Below, one piece after another: positions 7,935-16,152 of a stretch of 64,000 bases of DNA; the stretch's first letter is position 1, and every line of letters starts with the position of its first letter. The translations under genes and the position numbers were made by a program. Source of the DNA: Alphaproteobacteria bacterium (GTDB taxonomy: Bacteria > Pseudomonadota > Alphaproteobacteria > Rhizobiales > JAJFHR01); assembly GCA_024278055.1 (NCBI GenBank), contig JAJRTY010000053.1:1-64000 (forward strand), given 5' to 3'. Below the pieces are notes generated by a model that was given only the letters and a program-made list of their open reading frames with translations, did not search any database and was not told where the DNA came from.

Positions 7935-8549
7935 ATGTCTGAAGAACGCATAGTACGAGAATTGCTGGTTGAGATTGAAAGGGACCCCGGAGTTTCCCAG
8001 CGCAGGCTTTCTGAAGCTCTCAGTGTTTCGGTAGGCACCATCAACTGGCATCTCAAGCGTTGTGTCAAAAAGGGGCTGGTTAAGCTTAGTCAGGTGCCCG
8101 TCAAACGCTATCTTTATTACCTCACGCCGGAAGGCTTTACGGAAAAATCCCGGCTAACAGCTGAATATCTGAGCACTTCTTTCGATATTTTTCGGGTCGG
8201 GCGTCAGCAATATGAGGCATTGTTCAACCTATGCCTCGCCAATGACTGGAAGAGCATTATTCTGGTTGGCGACAGTGAGCTTGCCGAATTGGCCATGCTG
8301 GTGTTGTCGCGAATTGATAATGTCACCGCCTATTGCGTTTTTGATGCTGCCTCCAAAAACAATACCTGCGCCGGGTTGCCGGTGAAATCCACAGCTGAAG
8401 ATGTTTTGGCCTGTGTTCCGGGCGGGCGTGTGGATGCTATCGTAGGCACGGGCCCGGATATCAAACTGCCTGAAAAATGTGATCTTGAAACGCTTTTGAC
8501 AAAACTCAACCTGCATCATTCCCAAGCATTGATCCCGGCCTTTATCTAG
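7935..8549 (+). CDS. EPS-associated winged-helix (MarR-type) transcriptional regulator
   Basis: The N-terminal 75 residues are a winged helix-turn-helix: VSQRRLSEALSVSVGTINWHLKRCVKKGLVKL, then the wing with KRYLYYLTPEGFTEK. The remainder (about 95-204) looks like a Rossmann-type or Toprim-like half with SIILVGDSELAELAMLVL. Such regulators of the EPS-associated MarR family sit at exopolysaccharide loci. The ATG at 7935 is preferred to the overlapping GTG at 7932. The stop overlaps the GGAG ribosome site of the NusG-like gene, so the two are coupled. A strong inverted repeat just upstream suggests autoregulation. The ligand is unknown; the C-terminal half could sense a sugar nucleotide, but this is speculation. 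Confidence 0.82.
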   Translation: MSEERIVRELLVEIERDPGVSQRRLSEALSVSVGTINWHLKRCVKKGLVKLSQVPVKRYLYYLTPEGFTEKSRLTAEYLSTSFDIFRVGRQQYEALFNLCLANDWKSIILVGDSELAELAMLVLSRIDNVTAYCVFDAASKNNTCAGLPVKSTAEDVLACVPGGRVDAIVGTGPDIKLPEKCDLETLLTKLNLHHSQALIPAFI

Positions 8550-8563
8550 GAGCCATCGAAGTC

Positions 8564-9058
8564 ATGTGGATTGCCGTTAACACTCACGCCAACGCCGAGG
8601 ATCTCGCTGTTGCCAATATTGAGCGTCAGGGATTTGAATGTTATTGCCCCAAGGTGATGACGGTGAGGCGCCATGCCCGCAAAACCACAACGGTTTTGCG
8701 GCCGTTTTTCCCCGGTTATCTGTTTGTCAGGATTGACCCGGATTGCGACCAGTGGCGCCCGATTGTTTATTCTCGCGGTGTGCGTGCTGTGGTGATGTTT
8801 TCAGACCAGCTCAGTCCTGTGCCCGATGAATTTGTTGCCGATTTGAAATCGCTTGAAAATGCGGGTGAATTAAAAATGCCCGCATCTCGCCAGCGTTTCA
8901 GCCCGGGTCAGAAAATCCGGTGTTATGGCACCGCATTTCATGATGCAATTGGCCAGATTGTCAAGATCGATGAGAAAGACCGTATTTGGACGCTGATGGA
9001 AATTCTGGGGAGAAAAGTTCGCGTTCGCATGCCGTCAAAAAGAGTGGTTGAAGCCTGA
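8564..9058 (+). CDS. NusG-family antitermination factor, RfaH-like paralogue
   Basis: This 164-residue protein has the NusG N-terminal domain: MWIAVNTHANAEDLAVANIERQG, FECYCPK, then the diagnostic LRPFFPGYLFVRID, and a C-terminal KOW-like part (FSPGQKIRCYGTAFHDAIGQIVKI). Its length and its place at a polysaccharide locus match specialised NusG paralogues (RfaH, UpxY, LoaP type) rather than housekeeping NusG, which sits near secE and rplK. Such factors load onto RNA polymerase at an ops element in the leader of a long operon and prevent early termination. An ops-like motif lies 111 bases after the stop (9170-9182). Confidence 0.88.
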   Translation: MWIAVNTHANAEDLAVANIERQGFECYCPKVMTVRRHARKTTTVLRPFFPGYLFVRIDPDCDQWRPIVYSRGVRAVVMFSDQLSPVPDEFVADLKSLENAGELKMPASRQRFSPGQKIRCYGTAFHDAIGQIVKIDEKDRIWTLMEILGRKVRVRMPSKRVVEA

Positions 9059-9099
9059 AACGCCGAGCTGGCATGGGGTTGGTGATCTGAAAAATGATA

Positions 9100-9127
9100 T
9101 TGACATTCAGCTTCTGAACACTCTAGT
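9100..9127 (+). promoter_or_regulatory. Candidate promoter of the long polysaccharide operon
   Basis: TTGACA (9100-9105) matches the -35 consensus fully; TCTAGT (9122-9127) is a four-of-six -10 at 16 bases. The spacer contains TTCAG-CTT-CTGAA (9106-9118), an inverted repeat that shares TTCA/TGAA half-sites with the repeat before the winged-helix gene. Transcription would begin near 9134, leaving a leader of about 200 bases before asnB. Confidence 0.5.
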
Positions 9128-9169
9128 CTGAAAGGCTCGTGCCGGGAATGTGATCATTCACCTTCCCCT

Positions 9170-9182
9170 GCGGTAGCCGTGG
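9170..9182 (+). promoter_or_regulatory. ops-like (JUMPstart-type) element in the operon leader
   Basis: GCGGTAGCCGTGG matches the enterobacterial ops core GGCGGTAGCGTG over the run GCGGTAGC, with one inserted C before GTG. It lies about 36 bases after the likely transcription start and 149 bases before the first gene. It comes directly after an RfaH-like gene and before 23 kb of co-directional polysaccharide genes, which is where ops elements act. A hairpin (GAATG-TGAT-CATTC, 9146-9159) lies just before it. Confidence 0.62.
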
Positions 9183-9330
9183 AAAAAGAAGTTTTTTCAA
9201 TTGCGATGCTTCTTGTCCGCAAGGAAATTTACGACAGTGAGCCTTGCCGTCCCTCAAACCATGAAATCAACACCAAAGCGTTTGTTAGTGTTACAGGTCT
9301 AACCGACCTGCGAAAGGGAGCCTTCTGCGA

Positions 9331-11244
9331 ATGTGTGGAATTGCCGGAATAGTCAGTATCAGCGGTCAGCCGATCAAGCACCTGCAGCGAAAGCTGCAAG
9401 TCATGGGCGAGATTATTGCTCATCGCGGACCCGATGGCGAGGGCGTATGGTGCGCTGATAAAGACCAGGCGGGGTTGGCGCACCGGCGATTGTCAATCAT
9501 TGACCTGACGGATACCGGCGCCCAGCCAATGAGCGCGCCCAACGGCTGCGTCATCGCCCATAATGGTGAAGTTTACAACTATGTGGAATTGCGCGAAGCA
9601 CTCAAAGGTGGCTGGCAGTTCAAGGGCTCTTCCGACACCGAGACCATTCTCGCCGCCTATGAGCGCTATGGTGACGACTTTACAACCCATCTGCGCGGTA
9701 TGTTCGCGTTCGCCATTTGGGATGAAAAACGCCAACGCCTGATTGCCGCACGCGATCGTTTTGGCATCAAGCCATTTTACTATGCCACGGTTGATGGTGT
9801 TTTTTACTTCGCCTCCGAACCCAAGGCGCTGATGCCGTTCCTGCCGGAGATTGACACTGAGCCCGAGGCGCTGGCGCAATATCTCACATTTCAATATTCA
9901 GTCGATGACCTCACTTTGTTCAAGGGTGTAAAGCAACTGATGCCTGGTCACCGGCTGGTGATTGAAAACAATCAATTGAGCATTCAGCGGTATTGGGACG
10001 TGGATTATAACATCGACTGGGATCATTCACCGCGCTATTTCTATAGTCGGCTGCGTGAACTCATGGAAGATTCGATCGATGTTCATTTGCGCGCTGATGT
10101 TCCCGTTGGCGGTTATATGTCAGGCGGCATTGATTCCAGCCTGACCTCAATTCTTGCGGCCCGGCACAACCAGCAAAACCGCCAGTTTTTTCATGGCAAA
10201 TTCACTGATTATAGTGGCTATGATGAAAGCGGATATGCCGAAATGGCCGCCGATGCGGCTAACGGCGAGCTTTTTCAATGCGACATACCCGCCAGTGATT
10301 TCGAAAGCAACATTCAAAAAGTCATTTATCATCTTGACTACCCGGTAGCCGGTCCGGGTTCATTCCCGCAATATATGGTTTCCGAACTTGCCGCGCGCCA
10401 CGTTAAGGTGGTGCTGGGCGGACAAGGCGGTGACGAGATTTTCGGCGGCTATGCCCGTTATCTGGTGGCTTATCTGGAACAATCCCTCAAAGCTGCACTC
10501 GATGGCACCTACAAAAATGGCAATTATATTGTTACCATTGAATCGATTGTGCCAAATCTCGGGGTATTGCGCGAATATAAACCAATGATGCAAATGCTGT
10601 GGAAGGAAGGCCTGTTCGGAGATCTGGACCAGCGCTATTTCCGCCTGATAGATCGCTCCAACGATCTGCAGGACGAAGTTGACTGGACCGGGCTCGACAA
10701 GGAAGGTGTGTTCGAACGTTTTGAAGCCATTTTCAACTCCACCGCCAATGTGCGCCAGGAAGCCTATTTTGATAAAATGACGCATTTTGATTTCAAGTGT
10801 CTGCTGCCAGCGCTGTTGCAGGTGGAAGATCGCATGAGCATGGCCCATGGTCTCGAAAGCCGGGTGCCGATGCTCGATCATCCGCTGATTGAGTTCGCTG
10901 CTAGCGTGCCCGCAGACGTTAAGTTTGAAAACGGCAACATGAAGCATATGCTCAAAACAGCCTACAGTGACGTTTTACCGGAAAATCTCTTGTCACGGCG
11001 CGATAAAATGGGTTTTCCGGTGCCCTTGAAAGAATGGTATGGCAATGAGCTCAAGGATTACATTCGTGATATTTTTTCCTCGCAAACAGCCAAAGCCCGT
11101 CCGTTCATGCGTTCTGACAAGGTTCTCGAGAGTTTCAATGCCGACAGCCGCTTTTCACGCAAAACCTGGGGGTTGTTGAGCCTCGAGCTGTGGCAGCAGG
11201 CGTTTCACGACAAGGCGGCTGAATGGCGTAGTATGGCTCCGTGA
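9331..11244 (+). CDS. asnB: Asparagine synthase-type glutamine amidotransferase (first copy)
   Basis: The 637-residue protein is a complete AsnB. Cys2 of MCGIAGIV is the glutaminase nucleophile, with HRGPDGEG and HNGEVYNY in the N-terminal glutaminase domain. The C-terminal synthetase domain has the ATP loop SGGIDSS and the block LPALLQVEDRMSMAHGLESRVPMLDHPLIE. It transfers ammonia from glutamine to an AMP-activated carboxylate. In polysaccharide loci such enzymes often amidate uronic acids (WbpS-type) instead of making free asparagine; with two copies here that role is likely but not proven. GGGAG lies before the ATG. First gene downstream of the ops-like leader. Confidence 0.92.
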   Translation: MCGIAGIVSISGQPIKHLQRKLQVMGEIIAHRGPDGEGVWCADKDQAGLAHRRLSIIDLTDTGAQPMSAPNGCVIAHNGEVYNYVELREALKGGWQFKGSSDTETILAAYERYGDDFTTHLRGMFAFAIWDEKRQRLIAARDRFGIKPFYYATVDGVFYFASEPKALMPFLPEIDTEPEALAQYLTFQYSVDDLTLFKGVKQLMPGHRLVIENNQLSIQRYWDVDYNIDWDHSPRYFYSRLRELMEDSIDVHLRADVPVGGYMSGGIDSSLTSILAARHNQQNRQFFHGKFTDYSGYDESGYAEMAADAANGELFQCDIPASDFESNIQKVIYHLDYPVAGPGSFPQYMVSELAARHVKVVLGGQGGDEIFGGYARYLVAYLEQSLKAALDGTYKNGNYIVTIESIVPNLGVLREYKPMMQMLWKEGLFGDLDQRYFRLIDRSNDLQDEVDWTGLDKEGVFERFEAIFNSTANVRQEAYFDKMTHFDFKCLLPALLQVEDRMSMAHGLESRVPMLDHPLIEFAASVPADVKFENGNMKHMLKTAYSDVLPENLLSRRDKMGFPVPLKEWYGNELKDYIRDIFSSQTAKARPFMRSDKVLESFNADSRFSRKTWGLLSLELWQQAFHDKAAEWRSMAP

Positions 11245-11284
11245 ACGATCTCATCGCTCATGGAAGGAAAAATCTGGAAGTATT

Positions 11285-12253
11285 ATGGAATTAAATGGTA
11301 AAAAAATTGTCGTGGTGGGCGGTGCGGGCCTTATCGGATCGCACCTTGTCGATCAGCTGGTTGCGACCGACGTTGGCGAAATTCTGATTTATGACAACTT
11401 CGTTCGCGGTCGAAACGAAAATCTTGAAGCGGCAATGAGGGATCCGCGGGTGAAGATTTTTGAAGCTGGTGGCGACATCCTGCAAAGCGATATTCTGGAG
11501 AGTGCGCTGGAAGGTGCCGATGGCGTTTTTCATCTGGCTGCACTGTGGCTGCTGCAATGCCATGAATATCCTCGCGCCGCATTCGACGTCAATGTGCGCG
11601 GTATGTTCAATGTGCTTGAAGCCTGCGTCGCCAAAGGTGTAAAGCGCCTGATTTACTCTTCCTCGGCCTCGGTATATGGCGATGCCGTGTCTGAACCCAT
11701 GACCGAAGACCATCCGTTCAACAACAAGAATTTTTATGGCGCCACCAAGATTTGTGGTGAAGCCATGGCGCGCGCCTTCCATCATCGTTATGGCCTCAAT
11801 TTTACCGGTCTCAGGTATATGAATGTTTACGGCCCGCGTCAGGACTACAAGGGTGCTTACATCGCCGTCATCATGAAAATGCTTGACGCCATAGACCGTG
11901 GTGAAGGGCCAACTATTCTGGGTGATGGCTCGGAAGCCTTTGATTTTGTCGCGGTTGAAGATTGTGCGCGCGCAAATCTTTGCGCCCTGCGCGCTGATAC
12001 GGTCGACCGCTTCTACAATGTCGGTACCGGCACGCGAACCTCACTCAAGGAACTGGCTGAAATTCTCTGTCAATTGACCGGCTGCAACCAGGAGATACAA
12101 TATGCCCCGCGCAGTGCGGCAACCCTGGTGCGCAATCGCATTGGCTGTCCTGAACTTGCTGCAAAAGAGATTGGCTTTACAGCTGGAATACCTTTGAAAG
12201 ATGGTCTCAAAAAACTCATTGCCTGGCGTCAGGCGGACAGGGTTACGAGCTGA
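11285..12253 (+). CDS. NAD-dependent sugar-nucleotide epimerase/dehydratase (first of four)
   Basis: The 322-residue extended SDR protein has the NAD motif GGAGLIG (residues 12-18), SSSASVYGD and the catalytic Y-x3-K in FYGATKICGEA, and ends with a substrate-binding half (NVYGPRQDYKGAYIAVIMKML). It resembles UDP-glucose 4-epimerase-like enzymes that modify UDP-sugars at C4. The exact sugar cannot be read. It lies 40 bases after asnB and ends five bases before the ATG of the next gene at 12258. Confidence 0.85.
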   Translation: MELNGKKIVVVGGAGLIGSHLVDQLVATDVGEILIYDNFVRGRNENLEAAMRDPRVKIFEAGGDILQSDILESALEGADGVFHLAALWLLQCHEYPRAAFDVNVRGMFNVLEACVAKGVKRLIYSSSASVYGDAVSEPMTEDHPFNNKNFYGATKICGEAMARAFHHRYGLNFTGLRYMNVYGPRQDYKGAYIAVIMKMLDAIDRGEGPTILGDGSEAFDFVAVEDCARANLCALRADTVDRFYNVGTGTRTSLKELAEILCQLTGCNQEIQYAPRSAATLVRNRIGCPELAAKEIGFTAGIPLKDGLKKLIAWRQADRVTS

Positions 12254-12257
12254 AGGT

Positions 12258-14198
12258 ATGAAGAATACTGGCCGCACAAGACAAAGCAGCTTGTCACCTA
12301 CCGATAGAATTCGTGTGTTCTATCTTCGGTTCAACCCGATGCGAAGAATCCGATTATGGAAAAACTTCGTCAACGTGATACTCGAAACATTGCGGCGTCA
12401 AGTGGATGAACTTCGGATTGCAAACGATAAATTATCCGGAGAGCTGGAGGAACACCGGGATGCATTTTGTGAAAGGTTTAAGGACGACCCTGTTTGGCAC
12501 AATCTGCTTTCGCGGGAAGAATGGGTTTTAGTTAATCGCCATAACCAGTCACTGCGAATTTTTATTATCGCTACAAATGCAGAGGTACCCGGGTGGATCA
12601 AACCCATGTCCGGCGAAAGGTTAAGCCTGGATATAATCCGTGGCCGGGTACAGCGGGTTATTGTTCAACGACTGGATGCAGAGGGCCGATTGAGCCCACC
12701 ACAGGAACGACCACAGCTTCTGGAATTCATTTGCAAGTATCCAAAAAGCTCAAGATATATTTTTGATGAATTGAATTCCCGCAAGGCAAGGGCGGACAGC
12801 GGTCGAGCAGATCCGCTCAGCAAAAATGGCAGCGAGATAGAGCAGCAGTTCTACAACGAAACCATTGATGTGCTGAAAAATGAGCCTGATCTCGTCTCCT
12901 CTATGGCTAAAAAGCAGGCGTCATGCTTACCGACGATTGCCGGAAGCAAATCAGGTTTACCGCTGCCTTTTGATAAAGCTGACAAGCTGCCCCGGCGGGT
13001 GCCTGCCCAGCCCAAATCGCGCTCTGTGGTGTTTCTGCATAATAATTATTATCATTTTAACACGCTGGCTGAGGCGTTGCGGCGGCGGGGCTGGGATGCC
13101 ATCACCGTATCCATCGAGTCTCGCAACAGTGCTCAAAGACAGTTCTATTTTGGTGAAGATATCAATCTTTACCATGATGATCCGGCGATCAGACACTTGC
13201 TGGTTCGAAATTTTTTCCAGACCGTGCCGGAACGCTTTGGCGCATTACACTTTTACGGCCAGTACCAACCCAGTTTTTTTCTGGAAAATTTTGACAATAC
13301 CAAGAACAGAACCAGACTACCCTGGGATTTTCTCGAGCTTCGCCGTCATCGCACAACCATTGGCTATGCTGCGAGCGGTTGTCTCGATGGAGCCAGGCAG
13401 TCCGAGATCAGGGATATTTCTGATAATGTCTGTGGGCGCTGTGTTTGGGAAAACCGACCGGATGTCTGCAGCGATGCCAAGAGCCAGGCCTGGGCGCGCA
13501 CTCTGGATGATATCTGTGACTGGGTAGCTATCGAAGGGGATTGGGCAGTTGGAGACCGCGTCGGGCCAAAATTTGTCCGCGGCCCGGTCACGTCTACGCT
13601 GGATCCGGACTACTGGGCACCGGACCTCGACGTGCCGGAGGAAATGCGAATTGAGCGTAAGCCCAATGAAATTCTCGTTTATCATGCGGTCGGCAATCTT
13701 GAAACCAGGCGAATTAACAATCGCGACATCAAGGGCAGCACCGCGATCGAAGCTGCTGTTGCCAGATTGCAGGCCGAAGGGGTGCCAATTAAGTTGTTCT
13801 TCGCCTCCAAATTGCCAATAACAGAGGTTCGCTATTACAAGGCGCAGGCCGATATTGTTGTCGATCAGTTGAATTACGGCCGGATAGGAGCCAACGGACG
13901 TGAAAGTTTTATGCAAGGCCTGCCGGTGATCACGCGCCTGATGCCTGAGCAGGGCGACGGCTTGCCCGAGCTTCGCCACATCGCTGAGGCTCCCGCTCTG
14001 AATGCAACGGAGCAGACAGTCGAGGATGTGTTGAGGCAGTTGGCAAGTGATCCGGAAAAACGGCAAGAAATGTCGCGTCAGTCACGGGAATACGCGCTCA
14101 AATGGTTCGCAGCCGATGTCTGTGCCCGGCGTTTTGAGATGGTGATTGATCGCGTTAAGCAAGGCCTGCCGGCTGATACAGATGAGCTTTATCCGTGA
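12258..14198 (+). CDS. Large glycosyltransferase-like protein with novel N-terminal region
   Basis: The 646-residue product starts at the ATG four bases after the upstream stop. Residues 25-70 look like a coiled coil (LRRQVDELRIANDKLSGELE). From about 265 a GT-B-like half begins (SVVFLHNNYYHFNTLAEALRRRGW) and ends with ADIVVDQLNYG, NGRESFMQGLPVITR and a terminal helix, the pattern of the family-1 glycosyltransferase acceptor end with its E-x-x-x-x-G-x-P motif. Between them is a cysteine cluster, CGRCVWENRPDVC, unusual in glycosyltransferases. Residues 70-250 show nothing I recognise. A glycan-assembly role is inferred from the C-terminal motif and neighbours; the acceptor is unknown. Confidence 0.68.
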   Translation: MKNTGRTRQSSLSPTDRIRVFYLRFNPMRRIRLWKNFVNVILETLRRQVDELRIANDKLSGELEEHRDAFCERFKDDPVWHNLLSREEWVLVNRHNQSLRIFIIATNAEVPGWIKPMSGERLSLDIIRGRVQRVIVQRLDAEGRLSPPQERPQLLEFICKYPKSSRYIFDELNSRKARADSGRADPLSKNGSEIEQQFYNETIDVLKNEPDLVSSMAKKQASCLPTIAGSKSGLPLPFDKADKLPRRVPAQPKSRSVVFLHNNYYHFNTLAEALRRRGWDAITVSIESRNSAQRQFYFGEDINLYHDDPAIRHLLVRNFFQTVPERFGALHFYGQYQPSFFLENFDNTKNRTRLPWDFLELRRHRTTIGYAASGCLDGARQSEIRDISDNVCGRCVWENRPDVCSDAKSQAWARTLDDICDWVAIEGDWAVGDRVGPKFVRGPVTSTLDPDYWAPDLDVPEEMRIERKPNEILVYHAVGNLETRRINNRDIKGSTAIEAAVARLQAEGVPIKLFFASKLPITEVRYYKAQADIVVDQLNYGRIGANGRESFMQGLPVITRLMPEQGDGLPELRHIAEAPALNATEQTVEDVLRQLASDPEKRQEMSRQSREYALKWFAADVCARRFEMVIDRVKQGLPADTDELYP

Positions 14199-14244
14199 TG
14201 ACGCACAAATACAGTGTTAAGGCAAAAGATCAGGTGAGATTATA

Positions 14245-15396
14245 ATGACTACACCACCATCATTTCTGCCAATAGCCAGGCCGGTCCTGGGTGAGGAGGA
14301 GCTGGAAGCCGTCCGCTCGGTGCTTGAATCCGGCTGGCTGACGCAAGGACCGTGGGTGCAGAAATTCGAGACGGCTTTTGCTGAACGTCACGGCGTCAAG
14401 CATGCACTGGCGACAACCTCATGCACAACAGCCCTGCATCTGGCGCTTATTGTAGCGGGAGTAGGGCCGGGTGATGAAGTTATTGTGCCGGCCTTTACCT
14501 GGGTGGCCACTGCCAATGTAGTTGTTCAGTGCGGTGCTACACCAGTATTTGTCGATATCTGCGCTGATACCTATAATATCGACCCGGAAGCTGTCGCCCG
14601 CGTCGTAACTTCCCACACCAAAGCGATCATTCCGGTGCATCTGTTCGGGCTGGCTGCGGATATGGATGCTTTGGCAGCAGTTTTGCCGGAGCATGTTGTC
14701 GTGATCGAGGATGCAGCCTGCGCTGCCGGGGCGGCCTATAAAGATCGACCGGCAGGCTCACTCGGCCATATCGGCTGTTTTTCGCTACATCCACGCAAAT
14801 CCATTACCTGCGGTGAGGGCGGCGTTGTCACAACCAACGATGATAATCTTGCCGCCAGAGTGGATATGTATCGCAATCATGGCGCCAGCATTTCTGAAGA
14901 AGTGCGCCATCGAGGTCCCAAACCCTATGAGCTGCCGGATTTCACGGTCTTTGGCTTTAACTATCGCATGACCGATATTCAGGCAGCAGTCGCTACCATT
15001 CAACTTGGTAAGCTTGACCGCTTTATTGCCGAGCGCCGGGCGCTTGCGGATTTATATGACGAGCGCCTGAAAAAATTAAACTGGATTACACCACTGCTCA
15101 GGGCCCAGGACTATGACCACGCATTACAGGCCTATGTTGTGATGGTTGATGATGTCGCCGGTGTTCCCCGCCGCAATGATATTCTTCAACACCTCCAGGA
15201 CAGTGGCATTGCCGGACGGCCGGGTACCCATTCAGTCGTTGGATTGAAAGTCTACCGCGAAACTTTTGCTACTGATCCTGCGGATTATCCGGTGGCAACG
15301 CGGGTCGAGGCCCAAAGCATCGCCCTGCCCCTGCACAACCACATGGGGGCTGAAGATGTGGATCGTGTTGTTACCGCTCTGGGGAAGCTTCGATGA
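14245..15396 (+). CDS. DegT/DnrJ/EryC1/StrS aminotransferase (first copy)
   Basis: The 383-residue PLP enzyme has TTSCTTALHLAL for cofactor phosphate binding, Asp156 in VIEDAACAAGA and the Schiff-base Lys185 in SLHPRKSITCGEGG. The end FNYRMTDIQAAVATIQLGKL is typical of DegT aminotransferases that aminate a keto-sugar nucleotide with glutamate as donor, often after a 4,6-dehydratase or epimerase. The neighbours fit production of an amino sugar that could then be acylated or formylated. The stop overlaps an ATG (ATGA at 15393-15396), but the frame so opened is only 38 codons long. Confidence 0.92.
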   Translation: MTTPPSFLPIARPVLGEEELEAVRSVLESGWLTQGPWVQKFETAFAERHGVKHALATTSCTTALHLALIVAGVGPGDEVIVPAFTWVATANVVVQCGATPVFVDICADTYNIDPEAVARVVTSHTKAIIPVHLFGLAADMDALAAVLPEHVVVIEDAACAAGAAYKDRPAGSLGHIGCFSLHPRKSITCGEGGVVTTNDDNLAARVDMYRNHGASISEEVRHRGPKPYELPDFTVFGFNYRMTDIQAAVATIQLGKLDRFIAERRALADLYDERLKKLNWITPLLRAQDYDHALQAYVVMVDDVAGVPRRNDILQHLQDSGIAGRPGTHSVVGLKVYRETFATDPADYPVATRVEAQSIALPLHNHMGAEDVDRVVTALGKLR

Positions 15397-15509
15397 ACAT
15401 TCTATGGCTTGAAAATCCGCCGGGCCGACTAAGTGCGGGCAAAACCACAGGAGAAGATTTTGACAAGTGTACGTTGTTGGTTTGCATGGCTGCTGTAACG
15501 TGGTTGTGA
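15393..15509 (+). other. Short ORF overlapping DegT stop, possible gene remnant or leader peptide
   Basis: An ATGA overlap opens a 38-codon frame beginning MNILWLENPPGRL, which reads like the start of a cytoplasmic glycosyltransferase or carbohydrate enzyme. It then runs out of frame and stops at 15509, overlapping the start of the transglutaminase-fold gene at 15467. Either the start of a decayed gene, a coupling peptide, or a frameshift in this assembly that joins it to the next frame. Confidence 0.3.
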
Positions 15510-16099
15510 CACCTGTTCATCTGGCCGAGGAAGCCTATCAGATCGCTCGCGACATTTCCCAGAAAGTTATTTTCGGAGACAGCGACAACCATCTTCGTGA
15601 CAAAATCAGCGCTATGTCAAAACAGAAAATCAGATTCCAATGTGGTGCTACAAGTGAGTTGGCTCAGACGATATTTGAAAAAGCTGGTTTCTCCACACGG
15701 GTGGTGCGCGTATTGACGGCAGATGAGCCAAATAATTTCGATGACGGGCATGTGATGATAGAAGTGAAAATATGTGATCACTGGTGCCTGTTTGACCTTT
15801 CTCTCCACAGGTATTTCAGACGGCACGGATATCATATCAGTCTATCGGAATTCGTCGAGGGCGGCTATGATGAAGTCGTGATCATGGCCGATCTGGCTAC
15901 TGCTGATGACAAAGCCGGTCGCTGGGCTGCGGCGAACCTGAAATCTATCGAACAACAACGTGTCTGGACGAAACGAATTTTTCAGATCTATGGCTACGAT
16001 CAACCATCGGGCAAAACAATTTTTGTTCTCCCGCCCGGCACCGAATCAAGAAAGGCCTGGGTTGAGAGTTTAAGCCCGATGTTCAGTGTTCGGCAATGA
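15467..16099 (+). CDS. Transglutaminase-fold protein of unknown role
   Basis: The 210-residue frame begins at a GTG; AGGAGA lies about 12 bases upstream. A papain-like transglutaminase triad can be read: Cys59 in RFQCGATSELAQTIFEKAGF, His95 in FDDGHVMIEVKI and Asp110 in WCLFDLSLHRYF. Proteins of this fold cleave or form amide bonds, or are inactive binding proteins. There is no signal peptide, so it acts in the cytoplasm. In a glycan operon it may transfer or remove an amino-acid substituent, but this is a guess. Because the frame before it (15393) looks truncated, the true N-terminus is uncertain. Confidence 0.62.
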   Translation: MYVVGLHGCCNVVVTPVHLAEEAYQIARDISQKVIFGDSDNHLRDKISAMSKQKIRFQCGATSELAQTIFEKAGFSTRVVRVLTADEPNNFDDGHVMIEVKICDHWCLFDLSLHRYFRRHGYHISLSEFVEGGYDEVVIMADLATADDKAGRWAAANLKSIEQQRVWTKRIFQIYGYDQPSGKTIFVLPPGTESRKAWVESLSPMFSVRQ

Positions 16100-16152
16100 A
16101 GTTTACGGATTTAATAGAAAACCAATTCTAGAGACCATCCAAGGTATCGTTT

